From Loigolactobacillus bifermentans DSM 20003 (GTDB lineage: Bacteria > Bacillota > Bacilli > Lactobacillales > Lactobacillaceae), in NCBI RefSeq assembly GCF_001434575.1, contig NZ_AZDA01000039.1, forward strand, positions 1 to 51,311: 51,311 bases of DNA, read 5' to 3'. Positions 8,131 through 16,326 of this stretch are shown here, one piece after another (position 1 is the stretch's first letter; each line of letters starts with the position of its first letter). The notes under the pieces are model-generated. The model did no database searches. It had not been told where the DNA came from and saw only the letters and a list, made by a program, of their open reading frames with translations. A program made the position numbers and the translations under genes.

Positions 8131-8769
8131 TTAAAAAACAAAAATGTATTTTGCGACGGCTTCATTGACCAAAAAATCGCGTTTGTTTGCGTCAGTAAGA
8201 CACATGGTTTCGGTGGTAGGATCGATACTTTGCAAGGTCAGTTGTTGCCCGAGATAAAGGCCCATGTGTTGAATATAAGTAACGGACTGCCGGGTTTCTA
8301 GATAGCTCTTTAGGGTATAAGTTTGGCCAATTTTGATTGTGGCTAAGGCGCGACTGCCATCGTCCAATAAAGCAGGTCCTGTTAACGCACCACCAAAGGG
8401 ACTGACAGTTGGTTGTGATAAGTAAGCCATTAATTTATCAGTTAAAACGGGGCTTTCAAAATCAGATAATTGCCAGGCTTGCTCGGGAATCTCAGCTAAG
8501 TCAAACTTGAAGTCTTTTAAAAGCCACAGTTCACAAAGACGATAACGCTGCATAATCGCCTGAACTCGGCGCTGCCCTAGCGCGCTTAAAACGATACCGC
8601 CATAAGGTTTCTGGCAAACGAAACCAGCATCACGGTAGCTGGCAATGGCGGCACTAACAGAACCAGGCGCCACATTTAAAAATGTGGCAATTTGCTTATT
8701 GGTCGCGATTTTTCGGGTAAAACTACATTCATAAATGGTTTTAAGATATGTTTCAATTGTTTTGCGCAA
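8131..8769 (-). CDS. mntR: DtxR/MntR-family metalloregulator
   Basis: Iron/manganese-dependent repressor family. An N-terminal winged helix (ATNKQIATFLNVAPGSVSAAIASYRDAGFV, residues about 20-52) is followed by the dimerisation/metal domain and a C-terminal FeoA/SH3-like domain (IKIGQTYTLKSY to about 212). The family metal ligands are altered: the usual E-H-x-x-S segment reads LSDFESPVLTDKL and the usual P-H-G reads SPFGG. Start TTG 8769 has GAGGTGGG 6 nt upstream. It is divergent from mntH with about 124 bp between, the classical arrangement in which MntR represses mntH when Mn is plentiful. The name is by family and context, not proven. Confidence 0.8.
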   Translation of the reverse strand: MRKTIETYLKTIYECSFTRKIATNKQIATFLNVAPGSVSAAIASYRDAGFVCQKPYGGIVLSALGQRRVQAIMQRYRLCELWLLKDFKFDLAEIPEQAWQLSDFESPVLTDKLMAYLSQPTVSPFGGALTGPALLDDGSRALATIKIGQTYTLKSYLETRQSVTYIQHMGLYLGQQLTLQSIDPTTETMCLTDANKRDFLVNEAVAKYIFVF

Positions 8770-8893
8770 AATGTTCCCACCTCAATTTTAAAAGTTATAT
8801 CTGCCTAAAAACTATTTTAATATTTTAAATTATATTGTACAATGGTGTCGGTTCAAAAATATTGGACCACAAAATTACGAGGAGGCGTTTTGT
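8770..8893. promoter_or_regulatory. Divergent mntR-mntH promoter region
   Basis: AT-rich 124-bp region with back-to-back promoters. A CCTAAAA half-site (about 8804-8810) resembles one arm of DtxR-type boxes, but no clear full palindrome is seen. TACAAT near 8838 is a possible mntH -10. Confidence 0.4.
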
Positions 8894-10471
8894 TTGTCAG
8901 AAGATAAGAACAACTCACGCAAGCATCATTTGATCGAGTATGCCAATGGTCCTTCACTAGAAGAAATCAATGGCACAGTAGAGGTTCCAAAAGGAAAAGG
9001 GTTTTGGCGCACCTTATTTGCCTACTCAGGGCCCGGTGCATTGGTTGCCGTAGGGTACATGGATCCCGGCAATTGGTCGACATCAATTACCGGTGGGCAA
9101 AATTTCCAATACTTACTGATGTCCGTGATTTTAATGTCAAGTTTAATTGCAATGTTATTGCAGTACATGGCAGCTAAACTTGGCATTGTAAGTCAAATGG
9201 ATCTGGCGCAAGCCATTCGTGCTCGGACCAGTAAATCATTGGGAATTGTCCTTTGGATTTTAACGGAATTAGCCATTATGGCGACAGATATTGCCGAAGT
9301 TATCGGTGCTGCCATTGCCTTATACTTGTTATTCCATATTCCATTAGTGATTGCCGTCTTCATTACTGTATTTGACGTTTTGTTATTGCTATTATTAACG
9401 AAGATTGGTTTTCGGAAGATCGAAGCAATTGTAGTCTGCTTGATTTTAGTGATTTTATTGGTATTCGTGTATCAAGTAGCGTTATCAAGCCCTAACTGGG
9501 GCAACATTGTTGGCAACTTGATCCCTGGTGCTAAAACTTTTGCTAGCTCACCAAAAATTGGTGGCGACACACCATTATCTGGTGCCTTAGGGATTATTGG
9601 GGCTACAGTGATGCCACATAATTTGTATTTACATTCTGCGGTTTCGCAAACACGTAAGTTAGATCATAGCAATGAGGAAGATGTGGCCACAGCCGTTCGG
9701 TTCTCAGCTTGGGATTCTAACATTCAGTTGAGTTTGGCCTTTGTTGTCAACTCCCTGTTATTGATCATGGGGGTTGCCGTTTTCAAAAGTGGTGCGGTAA
9801 AAGATCCTTCATTCTTCGGTTTATTCCAAGCATTATCTGATACATCGATGTTAAGCAACGGGATTTTGATCAGTGTGGCAAAATCTGGTATTTTATCCAT
9901 CTTGTTTGCCGTTGCATTGTTGGCTTCTGGTCAAAACTCAACGATTACTGGAACTTTAACCGGACAAGTCATCATGGAAGGCTTCGTTCATATGCGGATG
10001 CCATTGTGGTTACGGCGGTTAGTCACCCGTTTGATCTCCGTTATTCCAGTGTTGATCTGTGTGTTAATGACCAGTGGTAAAAGTGCGATTCAAGAGCATG
10101 AGGCGTTGAATACGCTGATGAATAATTCGCAGGTCTTCTTAGCTTTTGCTTTGCCATTTTCGATGTTGCCATTGTTAATGATGACCGATAGTACCTTAGA
10201 AATGGGGAAACGCTTTAAGAATGCACTTTGGGTGAAAGTTTTAGGTTGGATTTCTGTGATCGGGTTAACTTACTTGAACATGATTGGGTTGCCAGCACAA
10301 GTTGAAAGTTTCTTCCCAGCGAGTATGAAGGGCACAGCCGATGTGATCGCGTATATCTTAGTCTTTGCCGTTTTGGCCTTATTGGCGTGGACGATCTATG
10401 ATTTGTTTAAAGGGGATCAACGTTTAGCTGCCAAAGTACAAGCACATCAGGAGGCGGAAATAAATGAATAA
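8894..10471 (+). CDS. mntH: Nramp-family divalent metal transporter MntH
   Basis: Proton-coupled Mn2+ (and Fe2+) importer in the cytoplasmic membrane. The family motif DPGNW is at residues 57-61 in the first unwound helix, and MPHNLYLHS is at 240-248 in helix 6; both supply metal ligands. About 11-12 hydrophobic segments; 525 aa is typical. The start is TTG 8894 with GAGGAGGCG 6-7 nt upstream. It overlaps the downstream UspA gene by 8 nt, so the two are translationally coupled. The divergent MntR-like gene is the likely repressor. Confidence 0.93.
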   Translation: MSEDKNNSRKHHLIEYANGPSLEEINGTVEVPKGKGFWRTLFAYSGPGALVAVGYMDPGNWSTSITGGQNFQYLLMSVILMSSLIAMLLQYMAAKLGIVSQMDLAQAIRARTSKSLGIVLWILTELAIMATDIAEVIGAAIALYLLFHIPLVIAVFITVFDVLLLLLLTKIGFRKIEAIVVCLILVILLVFVYQVALSSPNWGNIVGNLIPGAKTFASSPKIGGDTPLSGALGIIGATVMPHNLYLHSAVSQTRKLDHSNEEDVATAVRFSAWDSNIQLSLAFVVNSLLLIMGVAVFKSGAVKDPSFFGLFQALSDTSMLSNGILISVAKSGILSILFAVALLASGQNSTITGTLTGQVIMEGFVHMRMPLWLRRLVTRLISVIPVLICVLMTSGKSAIQEHEALNTLMNNSQVFLAFALPFSMLPLLMMTDSTLEMGKRFKNALWVKVLGWISVIGLTYLNMIGLPAQVESFFPASMKGTADVIAYILVFAVLALLAWTIYDLFKGDQRLAAKVQAHQEAEINE

Positions 10472-10904
10472 AGATGATATGGATTTTAAACGGATCTTAG
10501 TTGGGGTCGATGATTCGGCCGATGCGCTGTTGGCCTTTAAATATGCGATTCATCGTGCTAAAACGGATCAGGCTGAGCTGGTGATCGTTTCAATTTTGGA
10601 AAACGATGAGATCAATGTTTATCAGGCTTTGAATAAAGATTTCGTGCATGGGAAGCGGGATGATCTTGAAAAGCATATTCTTGAATATCAACATGAGGCA
10701 CAAGCGGCTGGGGTGCCGAAAGTGCGGACGCTGATCTCAGAAGGTGAACCAGGTGAAGTGATTGTTAAAGATGTGATTCCACATATTGAACCAGATTTAT
10801 TGATCGTCGGTTCTGAAGCTAAAAAAGGCATTGCCAAGCGCTTTGGGAGCCAGGCCGCCTATATGGCAAAATATGCACCGATTCCAGTGCTAGTGATTCG
10901 GTAA
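10464..10904 (+). CDS. Universal stress protein (UspA family)
   Basis: Single-domain UspA protein, 146 aa. It has the N-terminal strand FKRILVGVDDSADA and the C-terminal ATP-binding signature around GSEAKKGIAKRFGSQ (G-x2-G-like, then GS). Its ATG lies inside the end of mntH (overlap 8 nt) with GGAGG upstream, so it is co-expressed with the Mn importer. It is clearly paralogous to the UspA at 35.5 kb: both share NVYQ/NIYD and the DLLIVGSE segment. The exact role is unknown; a link between Mn supply and stress response is an inference from the overlap. Confidence 0.88.
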   Translation: MNKDDMDFKRILVGVDDSADALLAFKYAIHRAKTDQAELVIVSILENDEINVYQALNKDFVHGKRDDLEKHILEYQHEAQAAGVPKVRTLISEGEPGEVIVKDVIPHIEPDLLIVGSEAKKGIAKRFGSQAAYMAKYAPIPVLVIR

Positions 10905-10935
10905 CATAAATGATGTGTGGGTGTCACATCAGCAT

Positions 10936-10963
10936 AAAAGTGTGCACATGTTGCACACTTTTT
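10936..10963 (+). terminator. Intrinsic terminator after mntH-usp
   Basis: AAAAGTGTGCA - CATGT - TGCACACTTTTT. A smaller stem GATGTG/CACATC (10912-10930) precedes it. Confidence 0.85.
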
Positions 10964-10996
10964 GTTTTTCGATACATCTCGAAAGAAGTGATTTTA

Positions 10997-11563
10997 ATGA
11001 ATTATGGGATGCTAACGCTGACTTTTTTTAGTGTCAATTTAGACTTCTTTTTCATGCTGATTTTTCTACTTAAAAAATATCGACTGCATCAAGTGATGTT
11101 AGGGTATTTATTGGGTAATTTGATCTTATTAGTCGCCAGCTATTTGATTGGCCGCACCCTGACGCTATTTTTACCGGAGTGGTTACTAGGAGTTTTAGGC
11201 TTTTTGCCAATTTATTTAGCTTTTCACGATGACGACGATGACGATGCGCAGCAAGCCCATCATCGAACGCCAATTTTGGCGGTGATGGTCACTTATCTGT
11301 CGGTTTGTGCAGGGTGTAATCTCGCTATCTTTTTACCTGTTTTGGTAGGTGAAACAGGGTTACATTTCTTAATGACGTTAGGGTTTATCGGGGGATTAAC
11401 CTTACTGGTCGTTATTTTAATCAATTTTATTGCTGAAATATCAGCTGTTACAAAGCTGATGACGCGTTATGGTGAAAGCTTAATGAAGATTTGCTATGTT
11501 TTGATTGGGCTGTACGTCTTTTGGGACAGTGGCCTGATCCGCCATTTGATTGCTTTAGTCTAA
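10997..11563 (+). CDS. CadD-like (cadmium resistance family) membrane transporter
   Basis: Small integral membrane protein (188 aa) similar in layout to the CadD cadmium-resistance family of the LysE superfamily: N-terminal helix with SVNLDFFFMLIFLL, then GYLLGNLILLVASYLIG, WLLGVLGFLPIYLAF, an acidic His-containing loop (six Asp in a row, then QQAHHR), and a second half with VCAGCNLAIFLPVL where the family has a DN motif. Start ATG 10997 has GAAAGAAGTG upstream; an earlier ATG at 10910 lies within the terminator and is unlikely. The acidic loop may bind metal (inference). It stands next to the Mn transport genes. Confidence 0.7.
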   Translation: MNYGMLTLTFFSVNLDFFFMLIFLLKKYRLHQVMLGYLLGNLILLVASYLIGRTLTLFLPEWLLGVLGFLPIYLAFHDDDDDDAQQAHHRTPILAVMVTYLSVCAGCNLAIFLPVLVGETGLHFLMTLGFIGGLTLLVVILINFIAEISAVTKLMTRYGESLMKICYVLIGLYVFWDSGLIRHLIALV

Positions 11564-11648
11564 GCTCAGGCAGGTTGACAATAGTGGGTGATACAGCAAG
11601 TTTAGCAGAACGCTATAGCGGGTAGGCAATATGAAATGCCGATCAATG

Positions 11649-11701
11649 CTTTATTTCATAACATATCGCGCAGCTGATGGCTTGGGTGTCATGAAATAAA
11701 G
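11649..11701. repeat. 11-bp perfect inverted repeat in intergenic DNA
   Basis: CTTTATTTCAT (11649-11659) and ATGAAATAAAG (11691-11701) are perfect inverted repeats separated by 31 nt. A further ATGAAATG lies at about 11630. The rest of 11564-11730 shows no coding potential. Confidence 0.5.
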
Positions 11702-11730
11702 GGTAACCAGATGTCAAGAAAATAAAAAAG

Positions 11731-11774
11731 CGACAAACCAGCATTTCTAAATTTGGAAATGCTGGTTTGTCGCC
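11731..11774 (-). terminator. Intrinsic terminator of the diguanylate cyclase gene
   Basis: An 18-bp stem GCGACAAACCAGCATTTC / GGAAATGCTGGTTTGTCGC around TAAATTT. On the minus strand it is followed by a T-run (plus-strand AAAAAA just upstream). Confidence 0.8.
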
Positions 11775-11780
11775 ATGCTG

Positions 11781-11805
11781 AGCCTGGCGATTAGCCAGGC
11801 TTTTT
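11781..11805 (+). terminator. Intrinsic terminator (plus strand)
   Basis: AGCCTGGC - GATTA - GCCAGGCT followed by TTTT. It serves the CadD-like gene. Confidence 0.75.
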
Positions 11806-11817
11806 CAGTGTTGTCCA

Positions 11818-12939
11818 TTAACTGGTTTCCGTATCTGTGACCACTCGATTACGGCCGGCGCGCTTGGCCTGATAAAGATTGGCATCAGCCCGGGCAATCA
11901 CGGCTTTGTTTTCCGCATCTTTGGCCGTGATTTTGGTAATGCCAGCTGAAACTGTGATTTGAATATTTTGGGTCGGTGTTTTTACGAAAAATTGTTTCAA
12001 TTGCATGCGATAACCAGCAATGATTTGTTGGGCCTCGCGTTCGGTAGCGCCGCCAGCAATAATAATGCTAAATTCTTCCCCACCGGTGCGGTAAAGGGTG
12101 CAGGGAAAGGGAATCGTATCCAAATAACCCTCGCAATTTTGCACAAAGGCTTGCAACACATCATTCCCAATTAAATGGCCATAAGTATCATTGATCTGTT
12201 TAAAATGATCAATGTCGATCATGACTAAATGAACGGCCGGCACCTGACCTTTTAAAGAAAGATGATGGTAACGAGAAAAGTCGCTGGTAAATTTTTTGAG
12301 ACTGCGGCTACCAGTTAACGCATCATGCTGGGTATCATAAACCAGTTCGTGGGTTTGCTGTTTGCGATAGCGCAAGAGATGATCATATGAATGTGCTAAT
12401 AGCATGACGACGATAAAACAGCTCGTAACGCCGATTGTTTCATCCAGGGCATAGCCGTATGATAGCATATCAAACGACCAGAATATCACACTGGTGACGA
12501 CTAAAGTGAGACAAAGGTGCCAGTTTTTCTGGTGGATCCAGTGCCGCCAGTATTGTAATAGGAGTAACAGACCTAACGTTCCCGCAAAGCCTAAGGCAGA
12601 CCAGATGTTGAAATGCCAGTAAGGCCAAAACGAAAGAAAGGTCGCGCCTAGTAATACTTGTAAGCCTTTTGGATGATCCAATTTGGTGCTGATATAGATC
12701 AAAGCCCCATTTCGCAACGCATTTGCCGTCCAAGTATAGGTGGTCCCGAATAAACGCAACAGTCGAATAAATAAAATAATCAGGATCACATAACCCACAA
12801 TTAACCAAATCGCGTCAATCTTATGTTTAAAAATCCGTTCCGCAAATTGTGGCCCCACATCCTCGAGAATCTCAAGGGAGGCAATAAAGCCGATCATGAA
12901 GAAAAAGGTCCAAAAAAAGGTATTTCCCAATAATGTCAT
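11818..12939 (-). CDS. Membrane-anchored diguanylate cyclase (GGDEF)
   Basis: Predicted c-di-GMP synthase, 373 aa. The N-terminal ~185 residues contain five to six membrane helices. A GGDEF domain follows: ALTGSRSLKKF, the metal-binding MIDIDHFKQINDTYGH, and the catalytic signature RTGGEEF (GGEEF at 286-290), so the active site is intact. The inhibitory RxxD site normally five residues before the signature is absent (sequence there is PCTLYRTGGEEF), so product inhibition is probably missing. Start ATG 12939 with AGAGGC upstream. No c-di-GMP phosphodiesterase or receptor is seen in this window. GGDEF proteins are uncommon in lactobacilli. Confidence 0.9.
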   Translation of the reverse strand: MTLLGNTFFWTFFFMIGFIASLEILEDVGPQFAERIFKHKIDAIWLIVGYVILIILFIRLLRLFGTTYTWTANALRNGALIYISTKLDHPKGLQVLLGATFLSFWPYWHFNIWSALGFAGTLGLLLLLQYWRHWIHQKNWHLCLTLVVTSVIFWSFDMLSYGYALDETIGVTSCFIVVMLLAHSYDHLLRYRKQQTHELVYDTQHDALTGSRSLKKFTSDFSRYHHLSLKGQVPAVHLVMIDIDHFKQINDTYGHLIGNDVLQAFVQNCEGYLDTIPFPCTLYRTGGEEFSIIIAGGATEREAQQIIAGYRMQLKQFFVKTPTQNIQITVSAGITKITAKDAENKAVIARADANLYQAKRAGRNRVVTDTETS

Positions 12940-13035
12940 ATTGAAGTGCCTCTGTTAAAAGTTTATGAAACTCTCTTTAGCGTACCTTATTTTGAACGAA
13001 TAAACGAGGAAAAATTGAGATTTTTTTGAAATCAT

Positions 13036-13377
13036 TTAGGTGTTTTCTGGAAAATTATTTTCGGTTAAAACGCGGTTGGTTAAAACCTTAAAATGCTGTT
13101 GTTGTTCAGGCTTCGTCGGGTCATCATGCAGGGCCATTTCGGCTAATGCCCAATAGACCAAAGTTTCTGTAACCGCTAAGGGTTGTTTGGCAATGGTTAA
13201 CGTGTACTGTTGACCTAAAAGTTGTTGTAAGTGTTCAAAACGCTGTTGATTGGCGACTTGGTAAAATTGTTGCTGCGTTTTGGGTTGGACCGCACGGTAG
13301 ATCAGCAAGGGATTTGTGGCAGCAGCCTGCTGCATTTGCTGTTTTAATGATTGCATTTGTTGGGGTTCAAGGGGCAT
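13036..13377 (-). CDS. Gln-rich hypothetical protein, 113 aa
   Basis: Unrecognised soluble protein of 113 aa, very rich in Gln (about one fifth of residues), mainly helical. It has no signal peptide or membrane helix. Start ATG 13377 with AGGAAGTG upstream is clear. It is transcribed away from the amidase gene; 96 bp separate it from the start of the diguanylate cyclase gene, which is read in the same direction, so an operon is possible. No function is assigned. Confidence 0.65.
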   Translation of the reverse strand: MPLEPQQMQSLKQQMQQAAATNPLLIYRAVQPKTQQQFYQVANQQRFEHLQQLLGQQYTLTIAKQPLAVTETLVYWALAEMALHDDPTKPEQQQHFKVLTNRVLTENNFPENT

Positions 13378-13486
13378 AAGACCACTTCCTTATATTTTTG
13401 TTAAGGCGAATCAGCACCGGTCAGGTTTAAGCTTATTTTATGGCACGCTATGCTAAAATAGCTCAATGAGAAAAGTAGGTGATCGT

Positions 13487-14353
13487 GTGCGTTTTCAACG
13501 TAAAGGCTATTTAAGTGAGCCAAATTTATTAATTTTATTACGCGTGGTGATCCTGATCGCAGGACTGGGGATTTTGATCGTAGGCCTGCACCAGTTTACC
13601 AATCGTCAAAAAATCACGATTACAGCGCCTGCCATTATACTACGGCAACAAGCAACGCCGAGTAGTAGCGCGGTGACCACGATCAATGGCACCAAAACTG
13701 TGACGAAAGTCGGCGAAAAGAATGGTTGGTACCATGTGATCGTCAGTGGTCATCGTGGATGGGTGCCGTCATGGCTGATCCACAGCAATTATAACGCAAC
13801 CAGCACCAGCAATCATCTGGCTGAAGAAACCATCGTCATCGATGCGGGCCATGGCGGCAGTGATTCAGGCGCACTATCAACCAGCAATGCTATGGAAAAA
13901 ACGTATACGTTAAAAATGGCATTGGCTCTCCAACAACAATTAAAAAATCAATATACTCGGGTGATCATGACGCGTAGTAGTGATCAAACCGTGGCCTTAG
14001 CCAGCCGGCCGGCACTTGCGAACAAAGATGGTGCCAATTTATTTATTAGTTTCCATTTTGATTCCACGGACACTGCCAATACGGCCTCAGGCTTTACCGC
14101 TTATTACTACCATTCGTTTAGTAAAAGTCTGGCAGCTACGTTGTCGAAAAGTTTAAACGCCTTAGCCCTAACGAACCGTGGGACTGCTTATGGCAACTTC
14201 CAAGTGATTCGGGACAGTACCATGCCAGCTGTGTTACTCGAAATGGGTTACATTAACAGTGATACCGATTTTACTTACATTCAATCGGCTAATTATCAAA
14301 AAGTGGTGGCCGAATTAGTCACGGATGGGCTAAAGACTTACACGAAATCATGA
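13487..14353 (+). CDS. N-acetylmuramoyl-L-alanine amidase (Amidase_3) with SH3b domain
   Basis: Peptidoglycan hydrolase that cuts between MurNAc and the stem peptide. One N-terminal membrane helix (about residues 15-38) is uncleaved and serves as an anchor. An SH3b-like domain follows (ITAPAIILRQQATP to GWVPSWLIHS), then the Amidase_3 domain: zinc ligands in IDAGHGGSDSGA, a Glu in AMEKTY and His in ISFHFDS, with the catalytic Glu in VLLEMGYINSDTD. Start GTG 13487 was chosen because TAGGTGA precedes it and the likely -10 (TAAAAT near 13453) would place the transcript start very near the upstream ATG 13466, which has no ribosome binding site. About 288 aa. Confidence 0.9.
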   Translation: MRFQRKGYLSEPNLLILLRVVILIAGLGILIVGLHQFTNRQKITITAPAIILRQQATPSSSAVTTINGTKTVTKVGEKNGWYHVIVSGHRGWVPSWLIHSNYNATSTSNHLAEETIVIDAGHGGSDSGALSTSNAMEKTYTLKMALALQQQLKNQYTRVIMTRSSDQTVALASRPALANKDGANLFISFHFDSTDTANTASGFTAYYYHSFSKSLAATLSKSLNALALTNRGTAYGNFQVIRDSTMPAVLLEMGYINSDTDFTYIQSANYQKVVAELVTDGLKTYTKS

Positions 14354-14424
14354 GATAACATGCAATTTTAAGCCAAACCCTTTATAATTAAAGTAGCAAC
14401 AAGTTGTGAAAGGGGCTGACAACC

Positions 14425-14904
14425 ATGTTACAAGAATATCATAATATTTTAGTACCAGTTGACGGGTCTAAGGAAGCTGAACTTGCCTTACACAAGGCCG
14501 TCGATGTCGCAAAGCGGAACGGGGCACATTTGGATGTGCTGGATGTTTTAGCCACGCAACAGTTTGAGGTCAGTTATTCAAGCTTTGTCGATGGGGACGT
14601 CATCTATAAAATGTCGGAAGATGTTAAGACTTATTTGGATCGGTTGGTCAAAGAGATTCGCGAAAAGCAAAACTTTACTGATGTTGCGATCCACATTCGT
14701 TTTGGAAATCCGAAAACCGTTATTGCCAGAGATTTCCCAGCAGAGCACAAGAACGATTTGATCATGATCGGGGCGACTGGCTTAAATGCCGTTGAACGGG
14801 TATTAGTGGGTTCAGTAGCATCCTATGTCAATCGGAATGCAATCACAGATGTGTTGGTGGTTAAAACCAACCTTCAAAATGAACAACTTCAGAAAAAAGC
14901 TTAA
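14425..14904 (+). CDS. Universal stress protein (UspA family)
   Basis: UspA-family protein of 159 aa. N-terminal HNILVPVDGSKEAELALHKA and the ATP-binding signature GATGLNAVERVLVGSVASYV (G-x2-G-x9-G-S) are intact, so it should bind ATP. Start ATG 14425 with GAAAGGGG about 8 nt upstream; a TATAAT near 14384 is a likely -10. A hairpin follows the stop. It belongs to a different subgroup from the UspA proteins at 10.5 and 35.5 kb. Confidence 0.88.
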   Translation: MLQEYHNILVPVDGSKEAELALHKAVDVAKRNGAHLDVLDVLATQQFEVSYSSFVDGDVIYKMSEDVKTYLDRLVKEIREKQNFTDVAIHIRFGNPKTVIARDFPAEHKNDLIMIGATGLNAVERVLVGSVASYVNRNAITDVLVVKTNLQNEQLQKKA

Positions 14905-14905
14905 C

Positions 14906-14940
14906 ATAAACCGCAGGTAGGTTGACTACTTGCGGTTTAT
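14906..14940 (+). terminator. Hairpin after uspA, weak terminator
   Basis: ATAAACCGCAGGTAG - GTTGA - CTACTTGCGGTTTAT, a long stem with only a weak T-tract. It sits just before the SpoIIM-like gene. Confidence 0.55.
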
Positions 14941-14956
14941 TGTTGTGGAGGCATGT

Positions 14957-15568
14957 ATGGAAAAATTTAAGCGTTGGCGTCGGGGTTATTTGTGGCGCGC
15001 ACTGGTCGGTGGTTGGTTGGCGGTATTGCTGATTGCTGCCGGCGTTTACGGGTTATTCAGTTGGACCCATCCTGAGATCAAAGGGCTGGATCACTTGTTA
15101 CAACAAGCCTTTCGCAATATCACCCCAACAACGGGTTGGCCCTTGGTTTGGCAAATCTTACGCCATAATGAGCTTGCGGCATTGGTTGTGATTTTGGTGG
15201 GTTTGATCCCGTTGCCATTTTTATATTGGTATAATTTAACGTTAACAGCTGGGAGTATTGGGCTGGTGCTGTACTTAGCACAAATGCAACATCAAGCGCT
15301 GGGCCATTTGATTTTAACGGGTTTATTACCCCATGGCCTGATTGAGATTTCCTGTTTGGCCCTAGCAGGGGGCATTGCCAGTGAATTAAATTATTATATC
15401 CGCAGTCGCAGTGAAAATTGGCGACGTCACCAGAATGATTGGGTAGGACAGTTGCCATTACGGCCATTTTTAACGGCCCTAGGGCGCCAATATTTATTGA
15501 TCGTCGTGCCAGGTTTAGTGATCGCGGCAGTGATTGAAGGCTTAATTACACCGGCATTGTTGAAATAG
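14957..15568 (+). CDS. Stage II sporulation protein M (SpoIIM/DUF95)-family membrane protein
   Basis: Membrane protein of 203 aa with about five helices. The family motif LLPHGLIEISCLALAGGIASEL (FxPHGxxE-like) is at about residues 120-140. In Bacillus SpoIIM takes part in peptidoglycan remodelling during engulfment; in non-sporulating lactobacilli its role is not known. Start ATG 14957 has GTGGAGGC upstream. First gene of an apparent operon with the TatD-like hydrolase (17-nt gap) and the Gfo/Idh/MocA oxidoreductase. Confidence 0.8.
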   Translation: MEKFKRWRRGYLWRALVGGWLAVLLIAAGVYGLFSWTHPEIKGLDHLLQQAFRNITPTTGWPLVWQILRHNELAALVVILVGLIPLPFLYWYNLTLTAGSIGLVLYLAQMQHQALGHLILTGLLPHGLIEISCLALAGGIASELNYYIRSRSENWRRHQNDWVGQLPLRPFLTALGRQYLLIVVPGLVIAAVIEGLITPALLK

Positions 15569-15585
15569 AAAGAGGATGAGGCGAC

Positions 15586-16326
15586 ATGCCATTGATCGAT
15601 GCGCATTGTCACAGCGAAACAGCGCAGTTTGTACAGTATTTAAAACGACAGCGAGTCTACGCCACATTAAATTGTGGCACACCAGCTGAATTTGAACAAA
15701 ATCAACATTGGGTTGAAAAGGCGCCCCACATTCAGTTATCAGCCGGCATTCATCCCTGGCAAGCTGATCAGCTGACGTTTGCCGAGATGCAACCGATTTT
15801 GGATCAAGTGGATATCATCGGTGAGATCGGTTTGGATAATGTTTGGACGAAAGTGCCTTTGACACAGCAACAACCGATTTTTACACAACAATTGGCTTAT
15901 GCTGAAAAGCAACATAAACCGGTGATCATCCATACCAAAGGGCCTAATGAGCTCACGCTGCAAACCATGCGGGCTTATTTTAATACCTATTTGATTCATT
16001 GGTATGATGATCTAACGGGTTTAAAGCAATTGATTGATTTAGGCTGTTATTTCAGCATTGGACCGTCATTTAGCCAAGAGGCTGCGATTCAAACGTTGAT
16101 TCAAAAGGTACCGTTAACGCAGGTGCTCATTGAATCAGATGGTCTTGGCGGGATGAGTTGGGCGCTAAATCAAGAATTAACGTTAAAGGCTTATACAGAA
16201 CGGTTGCAAGCCGTCACCCAAGTCTTAGCGCAGCGCCATCATTTATCAGTGCCAGTGATGCAAAAGCAATTGATTCAAAATTTAACACGGTTTTGGCAAG
16301 GCCAACCAGGAAATGAAGGGGATTAA
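15586..16326 (+). CDS. TatD-family metal-dependent hydrolase
   Basis: Amidohydrolase-superfamily TatD protein of 246 aa. Metal-site motifs can be read in order: DAHCH (residues 5-9), GIHPW, GEIGLD, a HTKG strand-end His, a later HWYDD, and ESDG near the C-terminus. TatD proteins are divalent-metal phosphodiesterases with DNase activity. Start ATG 15586 with AGAGGATGAGG upstream. The stop is directly followed by the ATG of the next gene, so the two are coupled. Confidence 0.85.
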   Translation: MPLIDAHCHSETAQFVQYLKRQRVYATLNCGTPAEFEQNQHWVEKAPHIQLSAGIHPWQADQLTFAEMQPILDQVDIIGEIGLDNVWTKVPLTQQQPIFTQQLAYAEKQHKPVIIHTKGPNELTLQTMRAYFNTYLIHWYDDLTGLKQLIDLGCYFSIGPSFSQEAAIQTLIQKVPLTQVLIESDGLGGMSWALNQELTLKAYTERLQAVTQVLAQRHHLSVPVMQKQLIQNLTRFWQGQPGNEGD

